Shown piece after piece: positions 32,370-43,539 of a stretch of 64,000 nt of DNA. Both the position numbers and the translations under genes were made by a program. The DNA is from Hetaerina americana (lineage: Eukaryota; Arthropoda; Insecta; Odonata; Calopterygidae). Within the stretch, counting starts at the first letter, position 1; every line of letters begins with the position of its first letter. Under the pieces are notes generated by a model, which did no database searches, had not been told where the DNA came from, and saw nothing but the letters and a program-made list of their open reading frames with translations. The DNA lies in the NCBI GenBank assembly GCA_022747635.1, contig JAKTNV010000066.1, positions 937,001 to 1,001,000 on the forward strand, in the 5' to 3' direction.

Positions 32370-32790
32370 GGAATAAACAAGGAAGGGTTGGTTAGGATGT
32401 CTCTACTCCTAATACACCCGTTAAAAAAAAAGTCCCGACATAGCTCCCTGCGACTCTTGGGGATGTTCCCAAAATTGAAAAAAGGCGCTCAAAGGAAAGC
32501 GGTTCGAGACGACATAAGAGTGATTCGAGCTGAAGGCCATTCCGAAATCTGCGTTCGAGGACTGCTTTAAGAAGTGGAAGCACCGCTGGGAGCGTGTGGT
32601 TCAATTTCAAATGGGCAAAACTACTTCGAAGGATGCCACACGGCCCGGATGAAGGTTATTGCCAATGCAGAGATACATGTGAACGCAGGTCGGATAGCAT
32701 TTCGGACACACCTCGTATTCCCTCCATTTCCTCATGCACCTGGCAACCCGAGATCCATCAAAAACCGCGTGGAAAGGGTTGACCGCATAC
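32370..32790 (+). pseudogene. mariner-like lineage M3, copy 2 (C-terminal part)
   Basis: Frames read a CDSWGCSQN-like segment, KLKKGAQRKAVRDDIRVIRA (about 32,475), FKKWKHRWERVVQFQMGK and TTSKDATRPG, the C-terminal end of a DD34D transposase. The same segment occurs on the minus strand at 60.3 kb, where the matching peptide is MWKHCWERVVQSNGQNYFKG. Frame changes near 32,440, 32,570 and 32,640 show decay. Confidence 0.65.
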
Positions 32791-33280
32791 TAATCATGCA
32801 ACACTGCTACATATATTACGAGTTTTACATGGTTAGCAGCTATTCCTATGCCTACACAATAAGGACAATAAAATAAGTTAAAAGAGGTCAGGCACACATG
32901 CAATTCACGCATTTATTACCGGTCAGTATTCTACGCATTCCCCGACGGGCAATTCACAAATACTTATAAAGGCTTTATAAACATTCACTTAAATCCCACC
33001 TGGCATATGGGTGGATGTACGGCGGGTGGTGTTAAAACGCCAGATTTGGAGTGTTTTTAGTGGGAACAAATGCGGAGAGGATTACCTATCTACAGTACTC
33101 TGCCTTTCACACAGTACATATATCTCCTTGATAGTATCCCTGCAGGAATACCTATCAATAGCGTACTTTTCGTCTGGATCAGAATACTCAGCACACTAGA
33201 ATACCCAATATAGCTGGAATCGAACCCGGGTCACCCGTCTAGGAAATCGCGGTCAATGGTCACTTCACAATCAATGCGAT
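32791..33280. other. no gene; possible SINE B-box at 33,205
   Basis: On the minus strand, GGGTTCGATTCCAGC at about 33,220-33,206 looks like a Pol III B box, suggesting an old tRNA-derived repeat. Nothing else is supported. Confidence 0.35.
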
Positions 33281-33289
33281 CTCCACTGA

Positions 33290-33830
33290 AACTATTCGTC
33301 CAGATGTTTTCTTACGTGGTATAGAAATGGTCAAGTTTGAGTCACGAAGAAGTAAACATCGATACAAGACAGTGACAATGCACACACCTCTTAAATCACT
33401 GAAAATTTGGCGACGCGAAATCTGATCTGCGCTAAACTCGTCCTCCCGAAGGTCTTTGGACGGACGACCTAAAGAGAAGTCTAGTGTCTGTCTGCTTATG
33501 AAGACCTTCTGCATATGGCATCGCGACTATTCCCCAACCCCCTTAGAGTCCCCCGGCTTCGCGCCACCTGCACCCTATTATTCCTATTCCCTATAATGGT
33601 GAAATCCTCCCTCAAAGGATACCACCATGGGGCCCTAAGTGCCGTCAAAGAAGCTTGCACACGTACCCTTTAAGGACCTTCCGGAATCCGTCCACCAAGG
33701 AGCCTTCAAGTCGTTGAAAAGCCGCTCTGGCCAAAGTGTGTGTCGACGTTCTCAAGGGATGTACTTTATTGAAGAATTTTGAGGCATAGTACGAGCAATA
33801 TCTATTTCCCCCGGGAAATTTTCCCGAAAC
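33290..33830 (+). pseudogene. mariner/Tc1-like relic, lineage M5, copy 2
   Basis: The plus strand shows IATIPQPPLESPGFAPP, a decayed form of the PPYSPDLAP signature around the third catalytic Asp, followed by KGYHHGALSAVKEACTRTL and a LPESVHQGAFKS-like C-terminus in changing frames. Copies at 19.3 and 50.9 kb share this sequence. Confidence 0.5.
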
Positions 33831-34810
33831 TCTTTATACAACGCATGCGTATCTCGGAGACTGGAGAGATGAGTGGAAGATCCCATACAGTAAGACCCAC
33901 TACATAGGGCATAGCACAGATTTAGAAGGACGCAAAACAGAGAAACTATCGGGTCGGGAGTGAGAGGGAACCAACAACAAATAGATAAGAACGGAATGCT
34001 GCAAAGCTAATGCTATGGAGCCTAAAAGTAATCATAGGTTTTTAATGCTTAAGGATGATAAATGGGTTACTTCCAGAATCACCTCTGGCGATACCAAGCG
34101 TCCTGGGCGAGAATGTCATGTGAGTCGAGAAAGAGGGAGAGAGAGATGGACCACGTCGAAAAGATAAAGAGAGTGAAGGATTCGTTTTTCCCTCTTGAAA
34201 AATTCACGACCATAGCACTAAAGGCAAACATTTCCACCCAGGCGCATTCGCCTTACCACTAGGCGTCTTATCAATCGGAATACGACTTCGAGGAAATCGC
34301 ATAAGTACTGCCACTCGGCATGAGAAAGGGCTTCATTGTTAAACTGTTCTCAATTCCGTCGTTGTCGCAAAGACATTATACTTCGTTGGAGAGATAAGGG
34401 TATCAAAATATCCGTCCATCTCCATGCTGTTTATATTTCTGTGATTTCGTCGTTCCATTGTCACTTTGTTTACATTTTGTGGCGCAGCGGCATTCAATCG
34501 AAATCAACAATCACGCACCCACGCGACTCTCACAACTGGGAGGGAAACCAAACACAGAGTCCGCCATGTTCAATCTCCTTCTCCGAAAAACCTCTTACAC
34601 AAAACTTTCGATTCCAACATAAACCGACCGACCCGTGCGAGGCATCATTATAACGACGAAGGTTTCGCGGAAACTCCACCCTTGCGAGGTACTACTGCCT
34701 TTAGGAAAACGAAACTACAACCAATAAATGCATATTGGTACTTACTTCTTCCTCCTGAAGTTTGGTAGGTATTCCTACGCTGTAGTTCCAGATAACCGCC
34801 TTGTGCGATG
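33831..34810. other. no gene seen
   Basis: About 1 kb without recognisable coding or repeats. A polypurine run lies at 34,118-34,180. Confidence 0.45.
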
Positions 34811-35914
34811 GTAGTCCCACAAGTAACCGCCCACACAAAGAAAACACAAAAATTTTAGAAAAAAATGTATTTATTTTTAAACATCATCTTCTTTCAGCTC
34901 TATACAATTTTCCTAGCGATGTTCAACAAGCTCGATACCCTTTTTTATAATAAGAACTGTCTCGCTCCTCAAAATAGCCATTAACTGCCGACATCACTTC
35001 TTCACGGTGAGAAAATCTTTGACCATTCAACCATTTTTTCAAGTTTGCGAACGGAAAATAATCCGAGGGGGCTAAATCTGGCGAATAGGGTGCATGAGGT
35101 AGCAATTTAAACTTTGATTCATGAATTTTGGCCATTGCAATAATGGATTTGTGAGCTGGTGAATTGTCTTGATGGAACAACACTTTCTTCTTAGCTAAAT
35201 GCGGCATCTTTTACTTGATTATTTCGCTCTAAAGTTGCCATAAGTTCGCATAATACTCACCGTTGATAGTTTTTCCTTTTTTGACACAATCAATGAAAAT
35301 TATCCCAGAATCCATTGCTTTGATTGTTCTTATGTCTCGGGTGTGAAGTGATGGACCCATGTTTCATCCGTGGTTATGAAACGGTGCAAAAATTCTGCTT
35401 TGTTACTGTTATGTCCAAATTTTTAGTTAATATGCGATGTACCGCACTTTTTGAAATGCCTACTAAGTCTGCTATTTCGCGCACTTACAGTCAACCAATA
35501 TTCATATGTGGATTTTCTTCACCGTTTCTGGAGTCGTCACCTCATTTGGTCGACCAATGCGATGCTTGCCTCGACACCTCGTACGGCGTCGTTTAAACTC
35601 TGCTACCCAATATTTTACTGTTGTAAACGAAAGAGCGGACTCACCCTGAATATTGTATTGAATTCAGCTTTTATATTAGTTGGGCTGTGGCTTTTTAAAT
35701 AAAATTGCTGTATCACATAACGATGAACAATTTTCTCCACTTTCACAAATTCACTGAAAACGTTCACTATTGATGGCTGCCAAACAAATACTAAACAACG
35801 TGGCGTCTTCAAATTTGAAAAATATACTTTATAGATTGCGTAATTTCTAATACAGTGATATTTTTCAAACAACTACCGCCATCTCTATGCCAGGCCGGGT
35901 ACTTTGGGACCACT
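34811..35914 (-). pseudogene. mariner transposon, lineage M2, copy 1
   Basis: The ends GTAGTCCCACAAGTAAC and the complement of GTGGTCCCAAAGTACCC form terminal repeats 1.1 kb apart. The minus strand encodes KKKVLFHQDNSPAHKS and HAPYSPDLAPSDYFPF, which carry the second and third catalytic Asp, and the C-terminal KKWLNGQRFSHREEV. The N-terminal part is broken (frames at 35,340-35,800) and about 180 bp shorter than copy 2 at 58.2 kb, which keeps an extra TMDETW segment. Confidence 0.8.
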
Positions 35915-36480
35915 CACGTATGATTCACTGATGGTCCGATTCCGAGACATTTTTTTGATACCGTAAATATTTTAGTCTCCCAAAACCCTTCTTGAAATTT
36001 TAGAGGTCGAATTTCGATTTCCTCTCGAAAGAGAGGGCGGAAGCGACACCTCCTGCACTACCCCTCCCCCTCCAAATGGGCTGCTTGCGAACAGGGGGTG
36101 GGGGGGGAAGGAGAAGGCGAGGTCTCCTTTCTCGGCACCCCCACCACACCCTCTCCTTCCTCCGCCTTCTAGGCGCTCCTTGAAGGGAGATGTAGGAAGG
36201 CGAAGAGGGGTTTTGGGTGTGTGGGGACCGCATCGATTCCGGCTATCGGGGAACATGCCAATCGCTCTCTCGGGGGAGAAAATGAAGCCTCCCTCCCCCC
36301 GAACTGTGCGGTGGGGGTGCGGGTTTGAAATAAGACGCCGAGGGTGGGAGCGAGGGAAAGAAATAATCGCCACTCGCCTTCCCCACCATGAGAGCCTTCT
36401 CCTTCTTCTTCATCTGGTTGGGGGATGCACGCCACAAATAAATCGCTTCCTACAAATCGTCGCGAGGGGTCGAGGGGAAT
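35915..36480. other. no gene seen
   Basis: GC-rich, with polypurine/polypyrimidine runs (36,060-36,190 and 36,290-36,360). Open frames on both strands look like composition effects. Confidence 0.45.
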
Positions 36481-36482
36481 GG

Positions 36483-37350
36483 CGAATGAATCAAAATGTG
36501 CTCCGGGTCGAAGACGACACCGCATTGGTTGCGGGAGAAACTCGAGAGAGCCTGGAAACAACTCTGAATGCTATGGACCGAGTACTTTGGGAATATGATA
36601 TGAGCATCAACAGGAAGAAAAATAAAATCCTCGTGTGTGTGAGTGGGTGTGAGGAAGGGATAAGATGAAGGCAGATATCGAAAATTGAGGAGTGAAACTA
36701 GAACGAGTGGAATAAACCCTTTCTCAGATACCTGGGCGGCAAGCATAACTCAGGGATGGAAGAAGTTCAACCGACATCAAGGGAAGAATGGCTGAAGTTA
36801 TGAAGACGTTCATGAAGGAGAGTCGGCTGCTATGTTCAAAGAATACCTGGGTCTGAAAACAAGGAAAGTAGTCCGTCAAAACTTTCCCATATGGAGTATT
36901 GCACTCTATGGATCAGAAACCTGGAACGTTTGAAAAGTATGAGCCGACGGAGAAGAACGGAGGTCTTCGAAACATGGTGCTGAAGAGGAGAATGCTAAAG
37001 AGTGAATGGATAAACGAAGAGAGGAACGAGGAAGTAGATAGGAGCAGAAAGGAAATGGAACATGCGGAGAGAAATCAACGGTAGAGAAGAAGAAGAAAAT
37101 AGATGGATTGAACACACCTTGAGGGGCATAAATGGATAAGTAAGAAACGCAAAAGATGTGACGATCCGGCAAAGGAAGACCTAGTGTACATAGGATATAT
37201 GAAATACATACATAGGATTTGAGACAACTTAAGAAGGGCGTAAAAACGGAGAAGTAATGAGGGGGAAATAATACTGAATAGAGAGAAGGATGGAAGGCTA
37301 CAGTTGGCAAACCATAAGATTGAAATCCACATGAATGGTGTTCCCCTGTC
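36483..37350 (+). pseudogene. second RTE-type LINE fragment (RT C-terminal half)
   Basis: Plus-strand frames give VEDDTALVAGETRESLETTL, DMSINRKKNKILVCVSGCEE, then in shifted frames QRFLRYLG-like, WSIALYGSETW-like, FETWCWR and KSEWINEERNEEV segments. That is the order of an endonuclease-reverse transcriptase from the catalytic DD box to the end. It differs from the 1.3/5.6-kb family. At least five frame breaks. Confidence 0.7.
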
Positions 37351-37359
37351 ATAGAAATA

Positions 37360-37545
37360 ACAGTAAATTTCGCTCTTTCTGTGTGGCGCGGAAACGTGGT
37401 CGCTGAAGAAGAATGATAGAATTAGTGAGAGGCGAGGAGAGGGGATTGTTGGGAGAAATCATTAGGATGCAAAAAAATGGATGAAGTGAATGGATTGGCC
37501 GGCAGTGGGATTTTGAAGACTGTAGTTTGGGAAAGAGCGCTTTAT
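37360..37545 (+). pseudogene. RTE-type LINE fragment (first family), copy 5
   Basis: The GCGCGGAAACGTGGTCGCTG segment reads AETWSLKKNDR. A GIVGRNH...LAGSGILKTVVWERA-like run follows, matching the C-terminal part of copy 2 at 5.6 kb. Confidence 0.55.
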
Positions 37546-37554
37546 ATTTTTATT

Positions 37555-38004
37555 TTGAGTACCCTACAAGACACCACTTGGGTGTGTGGCAGGGAGTGAA
37601 TACGCACAGGACCAATTTTGACCCGAATATTTTTACCCCTACCGCGGTTGGACAGTGTTAATTCTCATCTCTTATCGTTTGAGGGGAAAATAGCATCTCT
37701 AAATATATCTGATCTACTCTTAATCTCACTCATTTTATTAGTATGATCTCTATTCCCGTAGTACGATGGGGGTAGTATACATTTTCAACATCCCTGCTAA
37801 AGAGACGTCCTTCCAATTCATATGCAAGAGCTTCAATCTGTAATTTAACCTTCGCGCCATTGAGTGATTCCCAGCCTAGCTGCTCCTCTAGTATTTTGGA
37901 TGCGCTACCAAATTTATCATAGAAACGTTTTACAAATCTATAGCTCCTCTTCTCTACACGCGATCCAATTCGGCAATTAATCCTACTTCGTAAGGATCCC
38001 ATAT
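37555..38004 (-). pseudogene. CR1/L2-type LINE 3' fragment (37.6-kb family)
   Basis: The minus-strand frame 38,002-37,730 reads CRIGSRVEKRSYRFVKRFYD, then LGWESLNGAKVKLQIEALA. This is the typical end of the LINE RT protein (R-RS-RFV, LGWESL). The 3' UTR extends to 37,555 with CACTCCCTGCCACACACC. A related 3' end is at 4,045-4,290. Its 5' end is cut where the next LINE tail begins. Confidence 0.65.
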
Positions 38005-38005
38005 A

Positions 38006-39548
38006 CTTCTACATCTACATCCACATAATACCCCGCAAGCAACCGCAAGGGCGTGTGGCGGGGGGTGTCAGGACACCACCCGTAATTTAGAAAAGAAAAA
38101 AACCGCATGCTAGAACCACAAATTCATACATTCACAAAAAAAACATGGCACACATTCATGCAAGAACACTTTCTCCCCACACACATGCAAACACTCAAAC
38201 TACATCTTACATACACATGCACCTGAAAGTATACCTAACAGCTTTGCAATGTTTAACTTTGCTCCGACTTGTAAATTAAATGTTTTCAATATTTCTAAAG
38301 TGACTTCGGTTCCTTACTATTATGATTTCTGATTGTTCGGGGAAAGAATGAGTATTTGTACCTATCTGTCCTGGAATCTATCTCCCTTAGTTTATCTTTG
38401 TGGTCTGATCTACCTAAGTAGTGTGGGGCCATTATAATTCCTTCAGTGTCATAGTTAAACTCGTTTGTTCTGAACCTTTCTAAAAGTCTAAGCCTCGCTT
38501 GTTCTCTCCGCACTTCAAGTGGTTCCCAGCCTAAATCCCACTTAGAAACCTGTCACACTTGTGTTCTTATCATAACAATTTTTAACGAATCTAGCGGATT
38601 TTCTCTGGACTTTATCTAATTCTTTTTGCCAAAATTTCTCCCACGGATCCCAAATACTTGCGGCATATTCCAAATGAGGTCTAACTAGAGCAAAATAACA
38701 CATCTCTTTAACTTTCTCATTACATTTTCACACTACATATACTTCAATTCACACTACACATACTTGCAGCATATTCTATAAATGAGTCATAACCAACGAC
38801 ATATAACATTTCTCTTTGACCTTTTCATCACATTTACCAAGTACTTTTATAATAAATCCTAATTTTTTGTTAGCTTGTCCTCATATTCCTCGCATCTGTT
38901 CCACCCAGGAGAGATCGTTAGTGAAGGTAACGCCTTGGTTTTTAATCGAGTCTACACATTCCATTTCCGTGTTCCCAGTTCAGTAGGTGTTCGGGAGGGA
39001 AATTGCATATTTTTTCCAAATATTCATTACTACGCACTTTTTTAAGTGAAAATTCTAATTGCCAAGTGTTGCACCACCGTTGTATGAGTTCGTATAGCAT
39101 TAAGGCCATCTGACAAAGCTGCTGTGTCCTCAGGATCACGGATATCACGGTAAATCACATCATCTTCGGCAAATAAACGTATCTTACCGGTGACTACAGA
39201 GTCAATGTCGTTAACGTGAAGTAGGAATAAAAGAGGTTCCATAACACTTTCCTGGGGAACACCTGAAGTAATTTCTACTGCATTTGAGCTGACTCCATCT
39301 ATCAATACTCCTTGAACCCGGCCATTCAAAAATTCTTTAATCCAACCCCGGATATTTTCATCTATGCCGTATGCTTCTAGCTTTGCGAGTAGATTACTCT
39401 GAGGTGCTCTGTGGAAGGCTTTCTTGAAATCTAGAAAAATCGCTTACAGCGGAACATTACCTTTTCACAAATTAAGGGGAACAAAAAGTCCAAGTTGTGT
39501 CTCGCAGGATATACCTTTTCGGAAACCGTGCTGATTTTTCGTTAATAC
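38006..39548 (-). pseudogene. CR1/L2-type LINE fragment (RT to 3' end)
   Basis: From the 5' side on the minus strand: NQHGFRKGISCETQLGL near 39,535, FLDFKKAFHRAPQ near 39,440, SGVPQESVMEPLLFLLHVND near 39,250, a decayed FAEDDVIY catalytic box near 39,165 (normally FADD), then ALVRPHLEYAASIWDPW near 38,680. The C-terminal frame 38,513-38,295 ends KYSFFPRTIRNHNSKEP. The 3' UTR is rich in CATGCA-type repeats and ends in GTAGATGTAG at 38,006. Stops and frame changes are frequent and one catalytic Asp is replaced by Glu, so it is inactive. Confidence 0.78.
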
Positions 39549-39550
39549 CT

Positions 39551-39790
39551 CCTGATTATCGAGGTGCCACTACTTACCGGAGAGCCAGGGTTCGATTCCT
39601 GGGAAAGCCTCTCTGGGCACCGGCAGCTCCACCCATACCATGTGATGTTTCGGGTACCAGATCTTCCTGGGAAACCATAGCCGGGAAAGGAGCTGGCCCC
39701 CCTACCCTGATGTGTGAATTTCTCACGCCCTCGGGCTTAGTACTAGGTGAACTCTACCATCAACGTCTTCGGGTTGATTACTGTGTTTAT
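39551..39790 (+). mobile_element. tRNA-derived SINE, family 1, copy c
   Basis: B box GGGTTCGATTCCTGG near 39,589. The body is shared with the other copies, including TTTCGGGTACCAGATCTTCC and CCTGATGTGTGAATTTC. It ends GGGTTGATTACTGTGTTTAT. The A-box half is diverged. Confidence 0.8.
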
Positions 39791-40014
39791 GGTTTTATAT
39801 GTCGTGAAACTCTGAAGATATAAGCCTGGGGGAAAGATAGCGACGAGGAGAAAGGAAAACATTGCAAAGACGGTGGAAAAAGGTCATTGGGGGGCGGAAT
39901 CAAGACCACCTTGGTTCAACTGATGAACGCATTGGGTCGACCTCAAGTTTTCGATTGACTTAAGCAGTAAATAAATATGCATTTTTCACGTGTGTGTAAT
40001 TTTGTGTGTATGTA

Positions 40015-40018
<4 letters not shown>

Positions 40019-40059
<41 letters not shown>
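40019..40059. repeat. (TA)n microsatellite, left border of module C
   Basis: A pure TA array ends exactly at the start of the palindrome. Confidence 0.95.
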
Positions 40060-40061
<2 letters not shown>

Positions 40062-40272
40062 CACAGTAACACACAATATAGAAACACAAAAAAAAGAACA
40101 CTCAAACGTATTTTCTTGATATTTCGACGGAAACAATCCGTCTTCCTCTGAAGATATAGAAGTAACTTACTTCTATATCTTCAGAGGAAGACGGATTGTT
40201 TCCGTCGAAATATCAAGAAAATACGTGTGAGTGTTCTTTTTTTTGTGTTTCTATATTGTGTGTTACTGTGTA
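40060..40272. repeat. module C: near-perfect 213-bp palindrome
   Basis: Two 106-bp arms (40,060-40,165 and 40,167-40,272) are reverse complements around a single C, with one mismatch seen (near 40,113/40,224). The right arm holds CAGAGGAAGACGGATTGTTT, a hairpin GACGGA/TCCGTC followed by GAAATATCAAG, then GTGTGAGTGTTCTTTTT. Homologous order is found in modules B and D. The palindrome is bordered by TA arrays on both sides and encodes nothing. Confidence 0.95.
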
Positions 40273-40320
40273 TTGTACTATTCGGCACTTCCGTGTTACG
40301 TCTACGAAAGCATATATGTG

Positions 40321-40334
40321 TATATATATACCTG

Positions 40335-40405
<71 letters not shown>

Positions 40406-40415
40406 ATATATATAT
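40321..40415. repeat. (TA)n microsatellite, right border of module C
   Basis: A TA array interrupted once by CCTGTATGTG. Confidence 0.95.
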
Positions 40416-40440
40416 TTTTTACGATACCACCTATTATTAT

Positions 40441-40668
40441 AAGGTAATCTACCGGTTATGGTAGGTTTTTGGATGGACACAGCTATCAAATAAAAGTTTT
40501 GTGACTCCTAACAAAACACAAAACCCAGTAACCTAGTTTACATCAGATCCCTCTGTAGCGCTGATTACTTCCTTCCTCCCTTCATCCCGTCCAACATGCC
40601 TATCCCGTTCCTGCTCTTTCCTCGTTTGCCTAACATTCTCCCCTCTATCACAGTCTTCAGCATCCTAC
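40441..40668 (-). pseudogene. RTE-type LINE 3' end, copy 3
   Basis: It matches the first 230 bases of copies 1 and 2 (ACCGGTTATGGTAGGTTTTT, CTTCCTCCCTTCATCCCGTC). It is cut off at about 40,668 by a TA/TAAT repeat. Confidence 0.75.
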
Positions 40669-40725
40669 TATATATATATATATAATATTAATATATATAT
40701 ATATATATAAATTTATTTATTTATT
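40669..40725. repeat. (TA)n / (TTTA)n microsatellite
   Basis: TA-rich array with TAATATTAAT interruptions passing into TTTA units. Confidence 0.9.
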
Positions 40726-41447
40726 TTTGCTTATACAATTGCATTAAAGTTGGTTGCCTAAATTGGAAGATTTACAGCATCATCTGATACACAGGATACC
40801 CAAATTGTTCCAAGCAGAAAATTTTTTTCGCAATTTCTACCCCGCGTGGAAGAGCCTTCTTTGCTTGCGCGCCTCCCCACCGCGTCGCCGCCCGCAGCGT
40901 GCGGGGCTCCTGATCGGGCCCAGAAATCTCATTAACAGAGCCTCCCTCTTCCCCCCCTCCCCCCGGCAACTGCCGCAGGGGGATCAAAAGCCCAGAAAAC
41001 GTGACCGAAACTCCTCCCGGGGAAACTTTTTTTTTCATTTTGACCTTTATACATTGTTAGATCACAATGATAGGAGAGAGAGTACCCTTTTTTGCGTTAA
41101 ATTTATGATCGGCCGACCCATGTAGTAAATGTCATAGCAAAGCATGTTCCACCATAATTCAAAGAGACTAACTTTATGTGAAATCACGTCTACTTGGAAT
41201 CTTATAGAAGTTTTATCGATTGCCGCAAGGGGAGTTTCGAATGCGACACAAAGGATATCGGGGAATATCACATTAAATACGCGGAGTCTTACCAAAACAA
41301 TCGTGTATTATACAACATCAGTCATATTACACCATTTGCATAAGTGTAGGCAATTGTTCTATGGATTGGTTTAGACCCCTGGGAACCTAACGCGAGAAAG
41401 GACAACATTAGCATGGCGGAACATTGCCTGGGACGGGGTAAATGCAG

Positions 41448-41650
41448 GATAGACTCGTAACCCAGGCAGGGGTGCCCTAATCCGAAGGCAAAGTCGGACG
41501 AGGAGTGCGGGGGCGGCGAACGCTGTCACAGACACCTTAACACGGGCAAGGCCCTCGTCTGTCGGAAAGGAAAAGCAATAAAGGCAGGGTGGACGCGGTC
41601 ATGAAACTCGTAACCCAGGCAGTGCCCTCTTCCGAAGGTGAGTCAGCAAT
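41448..41650. repeat. diverged direct duplication, ~152-bp spacing
   Basis: ACTCGTAACCCAGGCAGGGG followed by TCCGAAGGCAAAGTC (about 41,453) recurs as ACTCGTAACCCAGGCAGTGC followed by TCCGAAGGTGAGTC (about 41,605). Confidence 0.6.
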
Positions 41651-41767
41651 GGGACACGCTGTCGAGATAAGCGCAACACAGCCGAAACCTCGCGTCCTAC
41701 CGGTCACCGCCAGATTACCAACTGACTGCTTTTCTCCCCGCGACCAGGGCTTTTATTCCCAATTTTT

Positions 41768-41880
41768 TGAGCCAGGGATGGAATAATATGTCGCATACTT
41801 GCAACATTGTGTCTTTGGTCAATTGGGAGATTCGGAGGAGCCAAGGAAGGAATACCATGTCGCTTACTTACAACGCGATC
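41768..41880. repeat. diverged direct duplication, ~78-bp spacing
   Basis: GGAATAATATGTCGCATACT at about 41,779 and GGAATACCATGTCGCTTACT at about 41,857 are tandem copies of one segment (each preceded by GCCAGGGAT or GCCAAGGAA). Confidence 0.65.
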
Positions 41881-43339
41881 GACTGATATAAAATGTGGGT
41901 AATTTGTGACTCGACGCAAAGACAACGTACGGAAACGTTCATAGAACGTGATGATTGAACCACATAACATACATTGGTATAAAGAAGTAATGTCTTTTTT
42001 AAGATCTGCCTTAAATGTTTCCCCCAAGGGCATTATTTTACATGTATCAGATCCATATAACTAGCTACCTATGTCCGTCAATGAGTTCCACATTAACTGG
42101 AAAACATTCATTCAACCTCATGCGATGCTTAGTACTTAGGTTAGTGCACTTGGCTGGCTATGCCACTATCTCTCAACACTCTACTCACCACGAATTTTCG
42201 CCAAAAACTTTTATTTTTTTCCGTCCGTCCGTCCGAACTTTATATGTACCCTTATCTCGTTGAGCATCATCTCAAATACCTCCCTCCGCACAAATCCTCT
42301 CACTCAATCTCTAATGATACATGTCCTACATCAATCACCGCTTATCTTTCATTAATGTTTCAGAGCCGCCCTAGACGTTTTCATCAAAAATCTCCCGTTT
42401 CTAAAACACTACTTTCGCGAATGCAATTCCTCTCCCATATCCCACCTTCACTGTAATGCCGTGATCGTCTCAAATAACGAGTATTTCGAACAAAAGGTGA
42501 GCATGCGAGCTTGAGAAAGCATCGAAGCACGCCCGCCATTATCCACACGCGAGACTCGCGACAATGCTATTAAAAATATTTCGACGAGGCGCGCACGTTT
42601 TTGCACCAGACCACGAAACTGCGCGCGGCCGCCATGTTCTCGTCTCAACCGTTTCGATTCTTGCGCCTTAGTCTTCGCAAATCCCGGCAGCGCGTGACTT
42701 CAAGGATTACAAACCTTCACCAAGTCTCTCCTCGGCACCTGATTGGTTGGCGGCGGTACTCGAGCGGATGCAGAAATAAAAGCTTCCCCAAAAGGCATAA
42801 GGGGTCCCGCGATCCCTTATCGGGATGTTTAATCGGTGACCGGGCATGCCCGAGTACGCGACCAGGGCACGAGTGGTATTGAATCCGCGAAAGAATAAGA
42901 ATGGGGGGACACGGCAACGTGCCGCCACTGTGCATCGTGATAAAGAGGCGGATGGGGAGGATTGGAAATTCGCGTGACGGCGGTGTTTTGTGGGGAGGGA
43001 GTATGTCCATCTGAGGTGTGTGTATCGAAAATACAGTAATTGACCTCCATGATGCCCGAGGAAAAATTTTTCTTATCCCCCGTTGCGATCCGGTCGACGA
43101 CAGAGAGAAAGGTGGGAAGAGTGGAGGGGAATAGATTGTGAGAAAGGGGTTATTCGTTTAAAAATTGACCAAATTCGTTCCCTAATTCTTATCTCCGGAA
43201 CCCAGGAAATCATTTTTTTTAAGGATTAATTGTAATTCTCGTCCAAAAAAATATCTCATAAATAACCATTCCATCGTTTTTTTTAGTTCGGATACGTAAT
43301 CATCGGCATTATAACCCCATTCCGATTTTTTCCACGCAT

Positions 43340-43365
43340 GTATATATATATATATATATATATAC
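43340..43365. repeat. (TA)n microsatellite, left border of module D
   Basis: A short TA array. Confidence 0.9.
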
Positions 43366-43472
43366 TATATTGATTTCTGAAGACGACAGCCGTGCTGTCG
43401 AAACGTCAAATAACAATTTGTGAGTGTCCTTTCTTTGTGTCTCTATATTCTAAAAATCTACATCTGTGTTTT

Positions 43473-43481
<9 letters not shown>
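43366..43481 (+). mobile_element. module D: single arm with hammerhead-like core
   Basis: It contains CTGAAGAC, a six-pair stem GACAGC/GCTGTC with a 3-nt CGT loop, then GAAACGTC, and then TTGTGAGTGTCCTTTCTTTG. This is the same arrangement as the right arms of modules B and C, but without the inverted left arm. It is bordered on both sides by TA arrays. CTGAAGA...GAAA resembles the catalytic core of hammerhead ribozymes (CUGANGA...GAAA), with one extra C before stem II. Confidence 0.6.

Positions 43482-43536
<55 letters not shown>
43482..43536. repeat. (TA)n microsatellite
   Basis: A long TA array lies between module D and the tail of SINE copy d. Confidence 0.95.

Positions 43537-43539
<3 letters not shown>

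Larger units (their letters stand above)
40726..43339. other. no gene seen; short tandem duplications
   Basis: Open frames at 40,754-41,125 and 42,601-42,882 have no family motif or splice context. A (CCGT)n run lies near 42,222-42,237. The two internal duplications at 41.4-41.9 kb are listed separately. The GC-rich parts (40,860-41,030 and 42,590-42,860) carry several CpG-rich words but no demonstrable promoter. Confidence 0.4.

Noticed and set aside
36006..36561. Frames of 77-162 codons on both strands in a polypurine region
   Set aside because: Both strands are open because of biased composition; translations lack motifs.
40754..41125. 123-codon plus-strand frame
   Set aside because: Low-complexity Pro/Arg-rich translation, no homology recognised, GC-rich composition explains the lack of stops.
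42222..42237. CRISPR-like or clustered short repeats
   Set aside because: Only a four-unit CCGT microsatellite; no spacers, and the DNA is eukaryotic.
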